Source: an uncultured Deinococcales bacterium
GTDB lineage: Bacteria; Deinococcota; Deinococci; Deinococcales; Trueperaceae
DNA length: 7,809 bases
Assembly (NCBI GenBank): GCA_937934635.1
Contig: CALGZD010000209.1
Coordinates: 1-7,809, forward strand
Reading direction: 5' to 3'
The notes under the pieces: model-generated
Told to the model about the DNA's origin: nothing
What the model saw: only the letters and a program-made list of their open reading frames with translations
Database searches by the model: none
Position numbers and translations under genes: made by a program
In this document: piece by piece, positions 1 through 5,447 of the stretch
How the letters are laid out: each line of letters starts with the position of its first letter
How positions within the stretch are numbered: the first letter of the stretch is position 1

Positions 1-33
1 TTAGCACAGCGTGAACTTGATCGTGCAAGATAG
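1..33 (+). CDS. C-terminal tail of an upstream gene (partial)
   Basis: The first frame of the window is open from the left edge and ends at a TAG at 31-33, giving a tail that reads LAQRELDRAR. The other two plus frames are closed by stops within the first 14 bases. The next gene starts 12 bases (or 6, if its GTG is used) after this stop, the spacing expected of a co-transcribed pair. Ten residues are too few to identify the product, and the tail could be chance open frame. Confidence 0.4.
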   Translation, partial: LAQRELDRAR

Positions 34-45
34 TATTGTGTGAAG

Positions 46-660
46 ATGCTTGATGATATCGTTAATATCACGCTATTACGTCATGGACGTTCCCGGGCAG
101 ATGACGAAAAAGTGCATGAGGGACGTTACGATAGTCCTTTAACTAAAGAAGGTATTAGACAAGCAAAAGCTTTGGGCAATTATTGGCAGGGTAAATCTGT
201 TACTTTCGATAAAATAGTTTGCAGTCCTTTGCAAAGGGCTGCACAAACGGCCGAAATTATTGCTAACAGTCTTGATTCCAACATTGAAATTTCTCAGCGT
301 TGGATGGAATTTGATAATGGTCCTTTAGCAGCTATGCATCGTGAAGAAGCTGCCAAAAAATATCCTGTTCCAGAATTTCGTAACCGCTTTGATGCCTTCA
401 CAAAAGACGGAGGTGAAAGTGATGCAAGCTTTAATAGAAGAATTAATCTGGCACTAGAAGAGCTTTTCCAAAATGATTCCAAAAATGTTTTGGTTGTTGC
501 ACATGGAGGTAGTTTAAATAAAGCTATTCGTGATTTAACTGCATCGGGCAAGGGGTATTTTGCATTCGGTGATACTGCATTTGCGAATTTGCGATATAAC
601 CGAAAAGCAGATAGCTGCTTAATTATAGGTGTGAATCAACAGCCACACCTAAAAGATTGA
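46..660 (+). CDS. Histidine phosphatase family protein (phosphoglycerate mutase-like)
   Basis: This 204-residue cytosolic enzyme belongs to the histidine phosphatase (branch 1) superfamily, which transfers phosphate through a phosphohistidine. Visible signatures are the N-terminal LLRHGRS with nucleophile His13, the CSPLQRAAQTA motif with phosphate-binding Arg64, the acidic residue Glu88 in the WMEFDNG segment, and the second catalytic His153 in VVAHGGS. All catalytic positions are intact and the length is normal for the family. Members range from phosphoglycerate mutase to alpha-ribazole phosphatase and broad phosphatases, and the sequence does not tell which substrate is used. The ATG at 46 is chosen; a GTG at 40 would add two residues, and neither has a clear ribosome binding site. 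The start lies just after the stop of an upstream gene, so translational coupling is likely. It converges on the gene ending at 708. Confidence 0.9.
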   Translation: MLDDIVNITLLRHGRSRADDEKVHEGRYDSPLTKEGIRQAKALGNYWQGKSVTFDKIVCSPLQRAAQTAEIIANSLDSNIEISQRWMEFDNGPLAAMHREEAAKKYPVPEFRNRFDAFTKDGGESDASFNRRINLALEELFQNDSKNVLVVAHGGSLNKAIRDLTASGKGYFAFGDTAFANLRYNRKADSCLIIGVNQQPHLKD

Positions 661-707
661 GTTACTAAGAGCTATAAAAAAACTACCTTGCAAATTTAAA
701 AAATGCT

Positions 708-1007
708 TTAGCAGTTTATAATTGAGTTCTTAGTACCTTTATCGTTTGGCACTAAGCCTTCAGCTTCAGCATCACTGAGCCAGTATTCGTGACCATCACG
801 AATGATTTTGTATCTAAATTGGTATTGTTTGCCTGCATCGACTTCTTGCTCAAGACGCCACATGCCTCTGTTGAAACCATCAATTTTGACAGGTTTCCAA
901 TTGTTAAAATCAGCATGAAGTTCGATGCTTGAAGCTTCAGTATTGTGACCAGGAATTTCAAAAACCAATTTGCACTTGTTGTTTGAAGTAGGGATTTTGT
1001 AAACCAT
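708..1007 (-). CDS. Stand-alone isoamylase early-set (CBM48-like) glycogen-binding domain protein
   Basis: This 99-residue protein is almost entirely one early-set immunoglobulin-like domain, the type found next to catalytic domains in glycogen branching and debranching enzymes and in AMP-activated kinase beta subunits. The family pattern is clear: a beta strand KLVFEIP (13-19), the ADFNNW turn (32-37), GMWRLEQEVDAG (48-59), YQFRYKI (62-68) and the final WLSDAEAEGLVPND plus NSII strands. Trp37, Trp50 and Trp76 fall where sugar-contacting aromatics usually sit. No catalytic domain is present. The start at 1007 is preferred over the ATG at 1022 because AAAGG (1015-1019 on the minus strand) stands seven bases before it, while the upstream ATG has no such site. 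By analogy it probably binds glycogen or another alpha-glucan as a small cytosolic accessory protein; this role is inferred. Downstream there is only a feeble hairpin with a T run near 690-705. Confidence 0.82.
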   Translation of the reverse strand: MVYKIPTSNNKCKLVFEIPGHNTEASSIELHADFNNWKPVKIDGFNRGMWRLEQEVDAGKQYQFRYKIIRDGHEYWLSDAEAEGLVPNDKGTKNSIINC

Positions 1008-1175
1008 AGACAAACCTTTCATTTGAGTGACTAATTTTTTTAAGGATTTTTCTGCGTTGTGGGAAAATACTCTAAAAGATGTATTAGCAAAAAGTGAATG
1101 TAGTTATTCTGGCATTTGAAGCCAGTAGATATTAATATTTTACCGAATTTAAATGACTAATATCATATATGTATC

Positions 1176-1206
1176 AAAAAAATCGGATGCTGTAGGGCAT
1201 CCGATT
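1176..1206 (-). terminator. Rho-independent terminator of the small membrane protein gene
   Basis: A perfect 10-bp stem (1181-1190 with 1197-1206, AATCGGATGC and its complement) encloses a six-base loop. Read on the minus strand it is followed directly by seven T residues (1182 down to 1176). It lies 27 bases beyond the stop codon of the gene ending at 1233. Confidence 0.9.
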
Positions 1207-1232
1207 ACATTGTGTTGCGTGCCAAGGTTAAA

Positions 1233-1601
1233 TTACTCGTCGTTACTACTTTCGTTTGAGCTACTAGTTTCTGACTTTGCATCGCTGTTTACAGCACTAC
1301 TGGCATCGCTAGTTGTAGCTGCTTTAGCAGTTGAGCTACCTGAGATAACAGAAGCTGGTTTTGCTGCTTTTGCACTGTTGCGATCTTGAATAAATTTCCA
1401 GATGAAGTATACGGCGATAACGACGATGGCGATTAGGAGAAGGAAACGGACAGGGAGCCAAATCCATCCAGCAATTTTGGTTGATAACCAACCAACAAAG
1501 CCGAGGACATGTCCTAAAACCCATAGGAGACCAGTACCGATTGCAAGCGCAATGATACCGAAAATGGCTAATTCGACAATTTCTTGAAAGGAACGATTCA
1601 T
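1233..1601 (-). CDS. Small two-helix inner-membrane protein with a Ser/Ala-rich tail, unknown function
   Basis: I do not recognise this 122-residue protein. A short N-terminal segment precedes a long hydrophobic, glycine-containing helix (about 11-39), a short Trp-rich connection (STKIAGWIWLP, 40-50) and a second helix (about 51-71), ending with the basic residues KF..DR. From about residue 75 the chain is low complexity (Ala, Ser, Thr, Asp, Asn) and becomes strongly acidic at the end (ESSNDE), so it is probably disordered and in the same compartment as the N-terminus. No catalytic motif is visible. There is no ribosome binding site before the ATG, but a TATACT hexamer (minus strand, 1617-1612) ends ten bases before the start codon, with a weak ATGACG element 18 bases further upstream. 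This could give a nearly leaderless transcript. The gene is monocistronic, closed by the terminator at 1176-1206, and divergent from the methyltransferase gene. Confidence 0.75.
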   Translation of the reverse strand: MNRSFQEIVELAIFGIIALAIGTGLLWVLGHVLGFVGWLSTKIAGWIWLPVRFLLLIAIVVIAVYFIWKFIQDRNSAKAAKPASVISGSSTAKAATTSDASSAVNSDAKSETSSSNESSNDE

Positions 1602-1648
1602 ATCAATGATGAGTATATCAGTAAATTACTTCACTCGTCATGGTTGAA

Positions 1649-1713
1649 TAACCTATTTTTTCACCAAAAATAACTTGAAATAATGGTATTTGAGCTTCGT
1701 GTAGAATAGGTTA
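1649..1713. repeat. 9-bp inverted repeat in the divergent intergenic region
   Basis: TAACCTATT at 1649-1657 is repeated in inverted orientation as AATAGGTTA at 1705-1713, with 47 bases between. It lies upstream of the membrane protein gene, in the 276-base gap between the two divergent genes. It could be a pair of protein-binding half sites, but the spacing is long and chance is possible in AT-rich DNA. Confidence 0.3.
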
Positions 1714-1778
1714 AAGGATTGATGAAATTGAAATTTAAGTCGAATTCGAATCTTGATTCAAGCCTTTACTTTTTTTCG

Positions 1779-1813
1779 AGTATTTTCACCCAGTATTTTC
1801 ACCCAGTATTTTT
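1779..1813. repeat. 13-bp tandem repeat, about 2.7 copies
   Basis: The unit AGTATTTTCACCC occurs exactly at 1779-1791 and 1792-1804, followed by a partial third copy AGTATTTTT starting at 1805. It lies in the non-coding gap upstream of the methyltransferase gene, about 30 bases before a second, unrelated array of the same period. Confidence 0.9.
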
Positions 1814-1844
1814 CCGAATTTAGCTAGTGAACCATGCTATAACC

Positions 1845-1889
1845 AATAGTAATGGCAAATAGTAATGGTAAATAGTAATGGCAAATAAG
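1845..1889 (+). repeat. 13-bp tandem repeat that triplicates the start region of the methyltransferase gene
   Basis: The unit AATAGTAATGGCA is present at 1845-1857, 1858-1870 (one change, C to T) and 1871-1883, with a partial fourth copy after that. Each copy contains an ATG (1852, 1865, 1878). Because 13 is not a multiple of three, the three ATGs lie in different frames. The first two open eight-codon frames including the stop (MANSNGK and MVNSNGK, ending at 1875 and 1888), and only the third opens the 462-codon gene. Confidence 0.9.
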
Positions 1890-3266
1890 CATATGCAGAA
1901 TAAGAACCATAGAAAAAATAGGCACAATACTCAGAAACGCAAAGTAGTAGAAACGACTTTGAGACCTGAGCGTATGCTTCATAGAGCGATGGCACTTGCA
2001 AGGCTCGAGCCCAGTCAAGATAGCCAAACTAATCAGGCTGGTCAAATCGCCTTAGTACAAGGTGCGTTACCAACTGAGCTTGTACGTGTACAACTCACCA
2101 AAGTGAAGGGTGTCTTGCAAGGACGTGTTTTAGACGTTTTAGAAGCAAGTCCTTTTCGTCGTAGTTTAGCTAGTCATCATCCAGGGTTGGACTATGCTTT
2201 CATTGACGATGAACAACAACTTGTTTTAAAAGCAGAAGTTATCAAAGATATTATGAATAGGCAGGGTGTGAATTCAAGTTCTTTGGATTTAAGCGCTACT
2301 GATATAGTCCTGAAAGTACGACCAGCACCAGAGTTATGGAATTACCGCTATGCAGTACAACCTGCTGTTTCAAAAGAAGGTTTAGGCTACCGAAAAGCAC
2401 AAAGTCATGAGCTAGTTTTGCTCAATGAAGATTCTGTAGCGCATCCAGCCATAAATGAAGTTTGGAACGTTCTTGAAAACTCTGTTGGACAAGAAACTGC
2501 AAAAGGTCTTGTAGAGATAGCTTTACGTGCAAATCATGAAGGTGAAGTGCTTGCTTGTTTGATAGGGCGTGCATCGCACAGAAACTATATGGCATTAGCA
2601 CATGAACTTGTTGATGGTGGTGTATTGGCAGGCGTGAGCTATAGTCAATATGATGCAAGAGGACGTTTTCGGAATGGGGTAGAACGCCTTGCTGGGAAGC
2701 GTCGTTTGCCTCAGGTTATTGGTGACGCACAGGTGAGTGTGAGTGCCAGTGAATTTTCTCAGCCAAATCCAAAGGCTGCGGGCTTACTCTTTCAAACCTT
2801 AAAAACTTGGATAGAGGAACTTGAGGTAACAGGTGAGGCTGTTGATTTATTTGGTGGTAGTGGGGTTATTGCTTTTCATTTGAGGGAGTTATTTGAGAAG
2901 GTTAAGGTTGTGGATATTAGCGGCTCGAGCCTCAAGCTAGGCGAACAAGAAGCTGAAAAGCAGGGTATTAGCAACCTTGAGTTTAAAAAGGTCAATGCCA
3001 AATATCTCAACCCAGAAGAAATCAGTAACTTATCCTTGCTTTGTGTAGACCCACCAAGAGCAGGTTTATCAAAAGAATTGCGGTCAGCTATCAGCCACGC
3101 TAAGCCAAGTTACCTTGCTTATGTCTCCTGTGATGTAGCAACATGGGCAAGAGATGTTGCTTCTTTAAACGAGCAAGGTTTTGAGCTTATAAAAATGGAA
3201 GCATTTGATTTTTATCCGCAAACGCATCATATAGAGATGCTCTCACTTTTGAAGTGCCTAGATTAG
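1878..3266 (+). CDS. TrmA/RlmC/RlmD-type RNA (uracil-C5) methyltransferase lacking the Fe-S cysteines
   Basis: This 462-residue SAM-dependent enzyme should methylate C5 of a uridine in tRNA or 23S rRNA. A very basic tail (1-35) precedes a TRAM-like beta domain (about 30-90, including the VQGALPTELVRVQL stretch), a central domain (about 100-290) and a Rossmann methyltransferase domain (about 300-462). Seen are SAM motif I VDLFGGSG (322-329), VVDIS (344-348), DPPRAGL (391-397), the catalytic Cys418 in YVSCD, and the closing FYPQTHHIEML with general base Glu453. The C-terminal half is therefore typical and looks active. After the TRAM domain, RlmC/RlmD enzymes bind a [4Fe-4S] cluster with four cysteines; here that stretch reads SPFRRSLASHHPGLDY and the first cysteine of the whole protein is at 227. 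TrmA itself also lacks a cluster, but it lacks this TRAM arrangement too, so the target cannot be assigned. The first in-frame start is ATG 1878 (a stop lies at 1869-1871); ATG 1893 is an alternative. Neither has a clear ribosome binding site. Confidence 0.88.
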   Translation: MANKHMQNKNHRKNRHNTQKRKVVETTLRPERMLHRAMALARLEPSQDSQTNQAGQIALVQGALPTELVRVQLTKVKGVLQGRVLDVLEASPFRRSLASHHPGLDYAFIDDEQQLVLKAEVIKDIMNRQGVNSSSLDLSATDIVLKVRPAPELWNYRYAVQPAVSKEGLGYRKAQSHELVLLNEDSVAHPAINEVWNVLENSVGQETAKGLVEIALRANHEGEVLACLIGRASHRNYMALAHELVDGGVLAGVSYSQYDARGRFRNGVERLAGKRRLPQVIGDAQVSVSASEFSQPNPKAAGLLFQTLKTWIEELEVTGEAVDLFGGSGVIAFHLRELFEKVKVVDISGSSLKLGEQEAEKQGISNLEFKKVNAKYLNPEEISNLSLLCVDPPRAGLSKELRSAISHAKPSYLAYVSCDVATWARDVASLNEQGFELIKMEAFDFYPQTHHIEMLSLLKCLD

Positions 3267-3295
3267 AAGTGTCTAGATTTGAAGGGGATAGATTA
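3251..3295 (+). repeat. 15-bp imperfect tandem repeat across the methyltransferase stop codon
   Basis: Three 15-base units follow each other: GAAGTGCCTAGATTA (3251-3265), GAAGTGTCTAGATTT (3266-3280) and GAAGGGGATAGATTA (3281-3295). The stop codon TAG (3264-3266) spans the first junction. As 15 is a multiple of three, the repeat stays in frame: the gene ends KCLD-stop, and the next units would read KCLDL and KGID-stop. A perfect 7-bp hairpin (ATAGATT 3288-3294 with AATCTAT 3298-3304) sits at the end, without a following T run. Confidence 0.8.
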
Positions 3296-3400
3296 AGAAT
3301 CTATATGGAAGCAGCAGCGATATAATAAAAACTTGTCATTTAAGGCTTAGTATTATACCTAATCTTCATATACTTTTAGATAACATGATTGATAACAGAG

Positions 3401-4231
3401 ATGAGTGAGCGTGTTTTTGTGAGGCTGTTAAACAACAAACGATATAAGGTGTTTTTGCTGTTACTCAGTTTGGCTATGTTTTATGGGTTTTGCGGCATAT
3501 CAGTAGCTTTTGCACAGTACTCACTAGAAGGTAGTGCTGCAGATTTGATGAGTGAGGCAACTAGGCTAGCACGCAATATCGCAGAAGAACGAGAACAGCC
3601 ACAAGGTATAGAAGCTTCACCAACCCTAATAGAAGATGTTCAAGAGAATGTTGAACGTGCGATGGCTAGAGCAACCGAGCGTGATTTTCAATTGACCTCA
3701 CAACCGCACCTTGGCTATTCTGGCGCACCTGTCATGATGGTGCTTTTTGAAGATTTTAGCTGTCCGCACTGTAAGCGTTTCAATCAAAATGTTATGGCAC
3801 CGCTTATTCGTGATTATGTCTTGCCAGGGGATTTATTTATTGTTTTTGTTAATTACCCTGTTATCAATAAAGATTCGTTTTTTGCAGCTTGGGCTGGCGA
3901 ATGTGCCTATAAGCAAGACAACGTAGCTTTTTGGCGCTTGAAGCGCTACATTTTTGATATTCAAGGGGCTACAGATAAATGGTCGTCGCCTGAATCAATA
4001 GCAGCGATTGCTAGAGAATATGTACCAGAGCTTGATGCTGAAGAACTGGCACGTTGTGTTTTAGATGGTGATTTTGAAGATGAGGTCTTTACTGATCTTG
4101 CCTTTGGACAATCGCTAGAACTCGAAGGTACACCTAGTATGTTAATCAATGGCATGAAGGTCACAGGCGGCGATTATGGCAAATTACGTCAGGTGATAGA
4201 CGTTGCGCTCGAGCGCACCAAAGTAGAATAG
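3401..4231 (+). CDS. Exported DsbA-like thioredoxin-fold protein (thiol-disulfide oxidoreductase)
   Basis: This 276-residue protein has a signal peptide: basic residues (KRYK, 13-16), a hydrophobic core (about 17-34) and a likely cleavage site AFA|Q after residue 38. A charged helical region of about 60 residues follows, then a DsbA/BdbD-type (Thioredoxin_4) domain from about 100 to the end. The redox motif is CPHC at 121-124, preceded by LFEDFS and followed by KRFN; the cis-proline loop is GTP at 243-245. Two more cysteines (168 in GECAYKQ and 219) may form a structural disulfide. It probably makes or shuffles disulfides in periplasmic proteins, though disulfide isomerase or reductase roles cannot be excluded. 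The start chosen is ATG 3401; a TTG at 3389 would add four residues. No strong ribosome binding site is visible. A TATAAT at 3321-3326 lies upstream but no matching -35 element was found. The hydrolase gene starts 17 bases after its stop, so the two are probably co-transcribed. Confidence 0.88.
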   Translation: MSERVFVRLLNNKRYKVFLLLLSLAMFYGFCGISVAFAQYSLEGSAADLMSEATRLARNIAEEREQPQGIEASPTLIEDVQENVERAMARATERDFQLTSQPHLGYSGAPVMMVLFEDFSCPHCKRFNQNVMAPLIRDYVLPGDLFIVFVNYPVINKDSFFAAWAGECAYKQDNVAFWRLKRYIFDIQGATDKWSSPESIAAIAREYVPELDAEELARCVLDGDFEDEVFTDLAFGQSLELEGTPSMLINGMKVTGGDYGKLRQVIDVALERTKVE

Positions 4232-4248
4232 CTAATCCCACAGGTATT

Positions 4249-4953
4249 ATGAAACGTATCAGCAAATACATCACTCAATTTAGAGTAGGCATTAGCAATT
4301 GTTACCTGATTGAAGGCAATGATGGTTTGAGCCTAGTGGATACAGGTGATGCAAATAGTTCAGAGTCTATTATCAAAGCCATTAACAAGGCTGGCTATGA
4401 TTTACATGATTTAAAGCGTATCCTGATTACCCATGCACATGGTGATCATATAGGTTCACTTTGTGATATGCAGCAACGTACAGGCGCTGAGGTTTGGGCG
4501 CATGATTTAGATGCGGCAATTATTGAAGCTAAGCAAGTTCAAGAAACTGCACCACAAGATGGCTTTAATGTCATTGATCGTTTGATGTTCAGATTAGGCA
4601 GTAGTGCAGAGCTACCGACCTGCGAGGTTCACAGAACCTTAAAAGCTTCCGAAGCTATTTCTGAGGTGCTGGAAGGTTTAGAAGTTATCCATTTACCTGG
4701 GCACAGTGCAGGGCAGATAGGATTTTGGCTACCAAAAGAATCAATCTTAATTGGTGGTGATGTCATGATGAACATTATGGGTAGGCTAACGCAGCCTTTT
4801 AAGGCCTTTACGCCTGATTTGCCTGAATCAAGAAAATCGATTCAGAAAGTTGCAAATCTTGGCTTGAAAACGTTGGCACTTGGGCATGGTCCAGTCATTA
4901 TGAAAAATGCTCAAGTAAGAGTAAGAAAGCTTGTAGATAAGCTTGATTTGTAG
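4249..4953 (+). CDS. Metallo-beta-lactamase-fold hydrolase (glyoxalase II-like), likely binuclear zinc
   Basis: This 234-residue protein is a compact metallo-beta-lactamase-superfamily hydrolase without a signal peptide, so it is probably cytosolic. All metal ligands are visible: the THAHGDH motif (His62, His64, Asp66, His67), His152 in LPGHSAGQ, Asp171 in LIGGDV and His213 in LGHGP. The N-terminal strand pair (NCYLIEG and LSLVDTGD) is also typical. Such proteins cleave thioesters (glyoxalase II), lactones, phosphodiesters or other esters. The pattern resembles the general MBL-fold group rather than true beta-lactamases, RNases or persulfide dioxygenases, and no substrate can be named. An ACAGG stands four bases before the ATG as a weak, close ribosome binding site. 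It lies 17 bases behind the DsbA-like gene, so it is probably the second gene of that operon. No convincing hairpin terminator follows. Confidence 0.9.
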   Translation: MKRISKYITQFRVGISNCYLIEGNDGLSLVDTGDANSSESIIKAINKAGYDLHDLKRILITHAHGDHIGSLCDMQQRTGAEVWAHDLDAAIIEAKQVQETAPQDGFNVIDRLMFRLGSSAELPTCEVHRTLKASEAISEVLEGLEVIHLPGHSAGQIGFWLPKESILIGGDVMMNIMGRLTQPFKAFTPDLPESRKSIQKVANLGLKTLALGHGPVIMKNAQVRVRKLVDKLDL

Positions 4954-5067
4954 CTTTAACAAGATGAGCTATTTTAAAAAAGTATCAAAATAAAATTGTG
5001 ATTCTTGTTTAAATGAAATAAGTGATTTTCACACTCTAATATGCTCGTATTTTGTTCAAAGATAACC

Positions 5068-5097
5068 TTGACATACTAAAGATTGAGCTAGTATCAT
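5068..5097 (+). promoter_or_regulatory. Sigma-70-type promoter of tRNA-Leu
   Basis: A perfect -35 hexamer TTGACA (5068-5073) is followed after 18 bases by TATCAT (5092-5097), five of six matches to the -10 consensus. Transcription would start near 5104, giving a leader of about 45 bases before the mature tRNA. That leader contains an 8-bp hairpin (TATTTGAG 5117-5124 with CTCAAATA 5134-5141). The gap between the hydrolase gene and this promoter (4954-5067) is very AT-rich and shows no gene. Confidence 0.75.
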
Positions 5098-5150
5098 TCA
5101 CATTGCTATTTAACGCTATTTGAGGAGTATTTACTCAAATACGCACCCCT

Positions 5151-5237
5151 GCCGAGGTGGTGGAATTGGTAGACACGCTGGCTTGAGGGGCTAGTGCCAG
5201 AAATGGCGTGTGGGTTCAAGTCCCATCCTCGGCACCA
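5151..5237 (+). tRNA. leuU: tRNA-Leu (anticodon GAG)
   Basis: The 87-base class II tRNA folds fully. The acceptor stem is GCCGAGG with CCTCGGC, the D arm carries the AATTGGTAGAC loop, the anticodon stem is CTGGC/GCTAG with loop TTGAGGG (anticodon GAG at 5185-5187), the long variable arm is GCCA-GAAA-TGGC (5196-5207), and the T arm contains GTTCAAGT. The discriminator is A and the CCA end is encoded (5235-5237). It reads CUC and CUU leucine codons. Sequence and encoded CCA are close to the enterobacterial leuU gene. It is a single-gene unit with its own promoter and terminator. Confidence 0.97.
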
Positions 5238-5269
5238 TTTCAACAGTAGTACAAAACAAAGGTTATAGA

Positions 5270-5295
5270 AGTCAGTCTAAGTAGACTGGCTTTTT
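5270..5295 (+). terminator. Rho-independent terminator of tRNA-Leu
   Basis: A 9-bp stem with one G-T pair (AGTCAGTCT 5270-5278 with AGACTGGCT 5283-5291) and a four-base AAGT loop is followed by a run of five T residues (5291-5295). It lies 33 bases past the tRNA end. Confidence 0.85.
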
Positions 5296-5309
5296 CCTGT
5301 CTTTTGGCT

Positions 5310-5342
5310 AGTAAAAAGAGAGTAAAAAGAGAGCGCAAAGAG
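5310..5342. repeat. 11-bp tandem repeat, three copies
   Basis: AGTAAAAAGAG occurs at 5310-5320 and 5321-5331, followed by a degenerate copy AGCGCAAAGAG (5332-5342). It lies between the tRNA terminator and the yitT-like gene. The rest of the gap 5343-5447 contains TGTGGTGA twice (from 5360 and 5397), a short inverted repeat TGTGGT/ACCACA (5397-5402, 5423-5428) and a weak promoter-like pair (TTGCAA 5372-5377, TATGTG 5395-5400). Confidence 0.75.
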
Positions 5343-5447
5343 GGAATTCTACATTATTTTGTGGTGATTTCTTGCAAACTATTGGTAGAAAAAATATGTG
5401 GTGACTTGAGCTAATTAAAATAACCACACATGTAGAGGATAAAAGCT

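Noticed and set aside
661..707. Terminator between the phosphatase and early-set genes
   Set aside because: Only a stem of about three base pairs with a T run (minus direction) and a distant 7-bp inverted match were found; too weak to annotate.
1153..1389. Open frame on the plus strand of 78 codons
   Set aside because: It covers the tail of the membrane protein gene on the other strand and begins inside that gene's terminator region; its translation mirrors the Ser/Ala-rich tail and has no own start signal.
1779..1889. Possible CRISPR-like array
   Set aside because: Repeats are directly adjacent 13-bp units with no spacers and no cas genes nearby, so it is a simple tandem repeat.
3321..3326. 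TATAAT as promoter -10 of the DsbA-like gene
   Set aside because: No acceptable -35 hexamer lies 16-18 bases upstream; the match may be chance in AT-rich DNA.
5151..5237. tRNA 3' end as an integration (att) site
   Set aside because: No second copy of the tRNA 3' end, integrase or phage-like gene is seen in the window.
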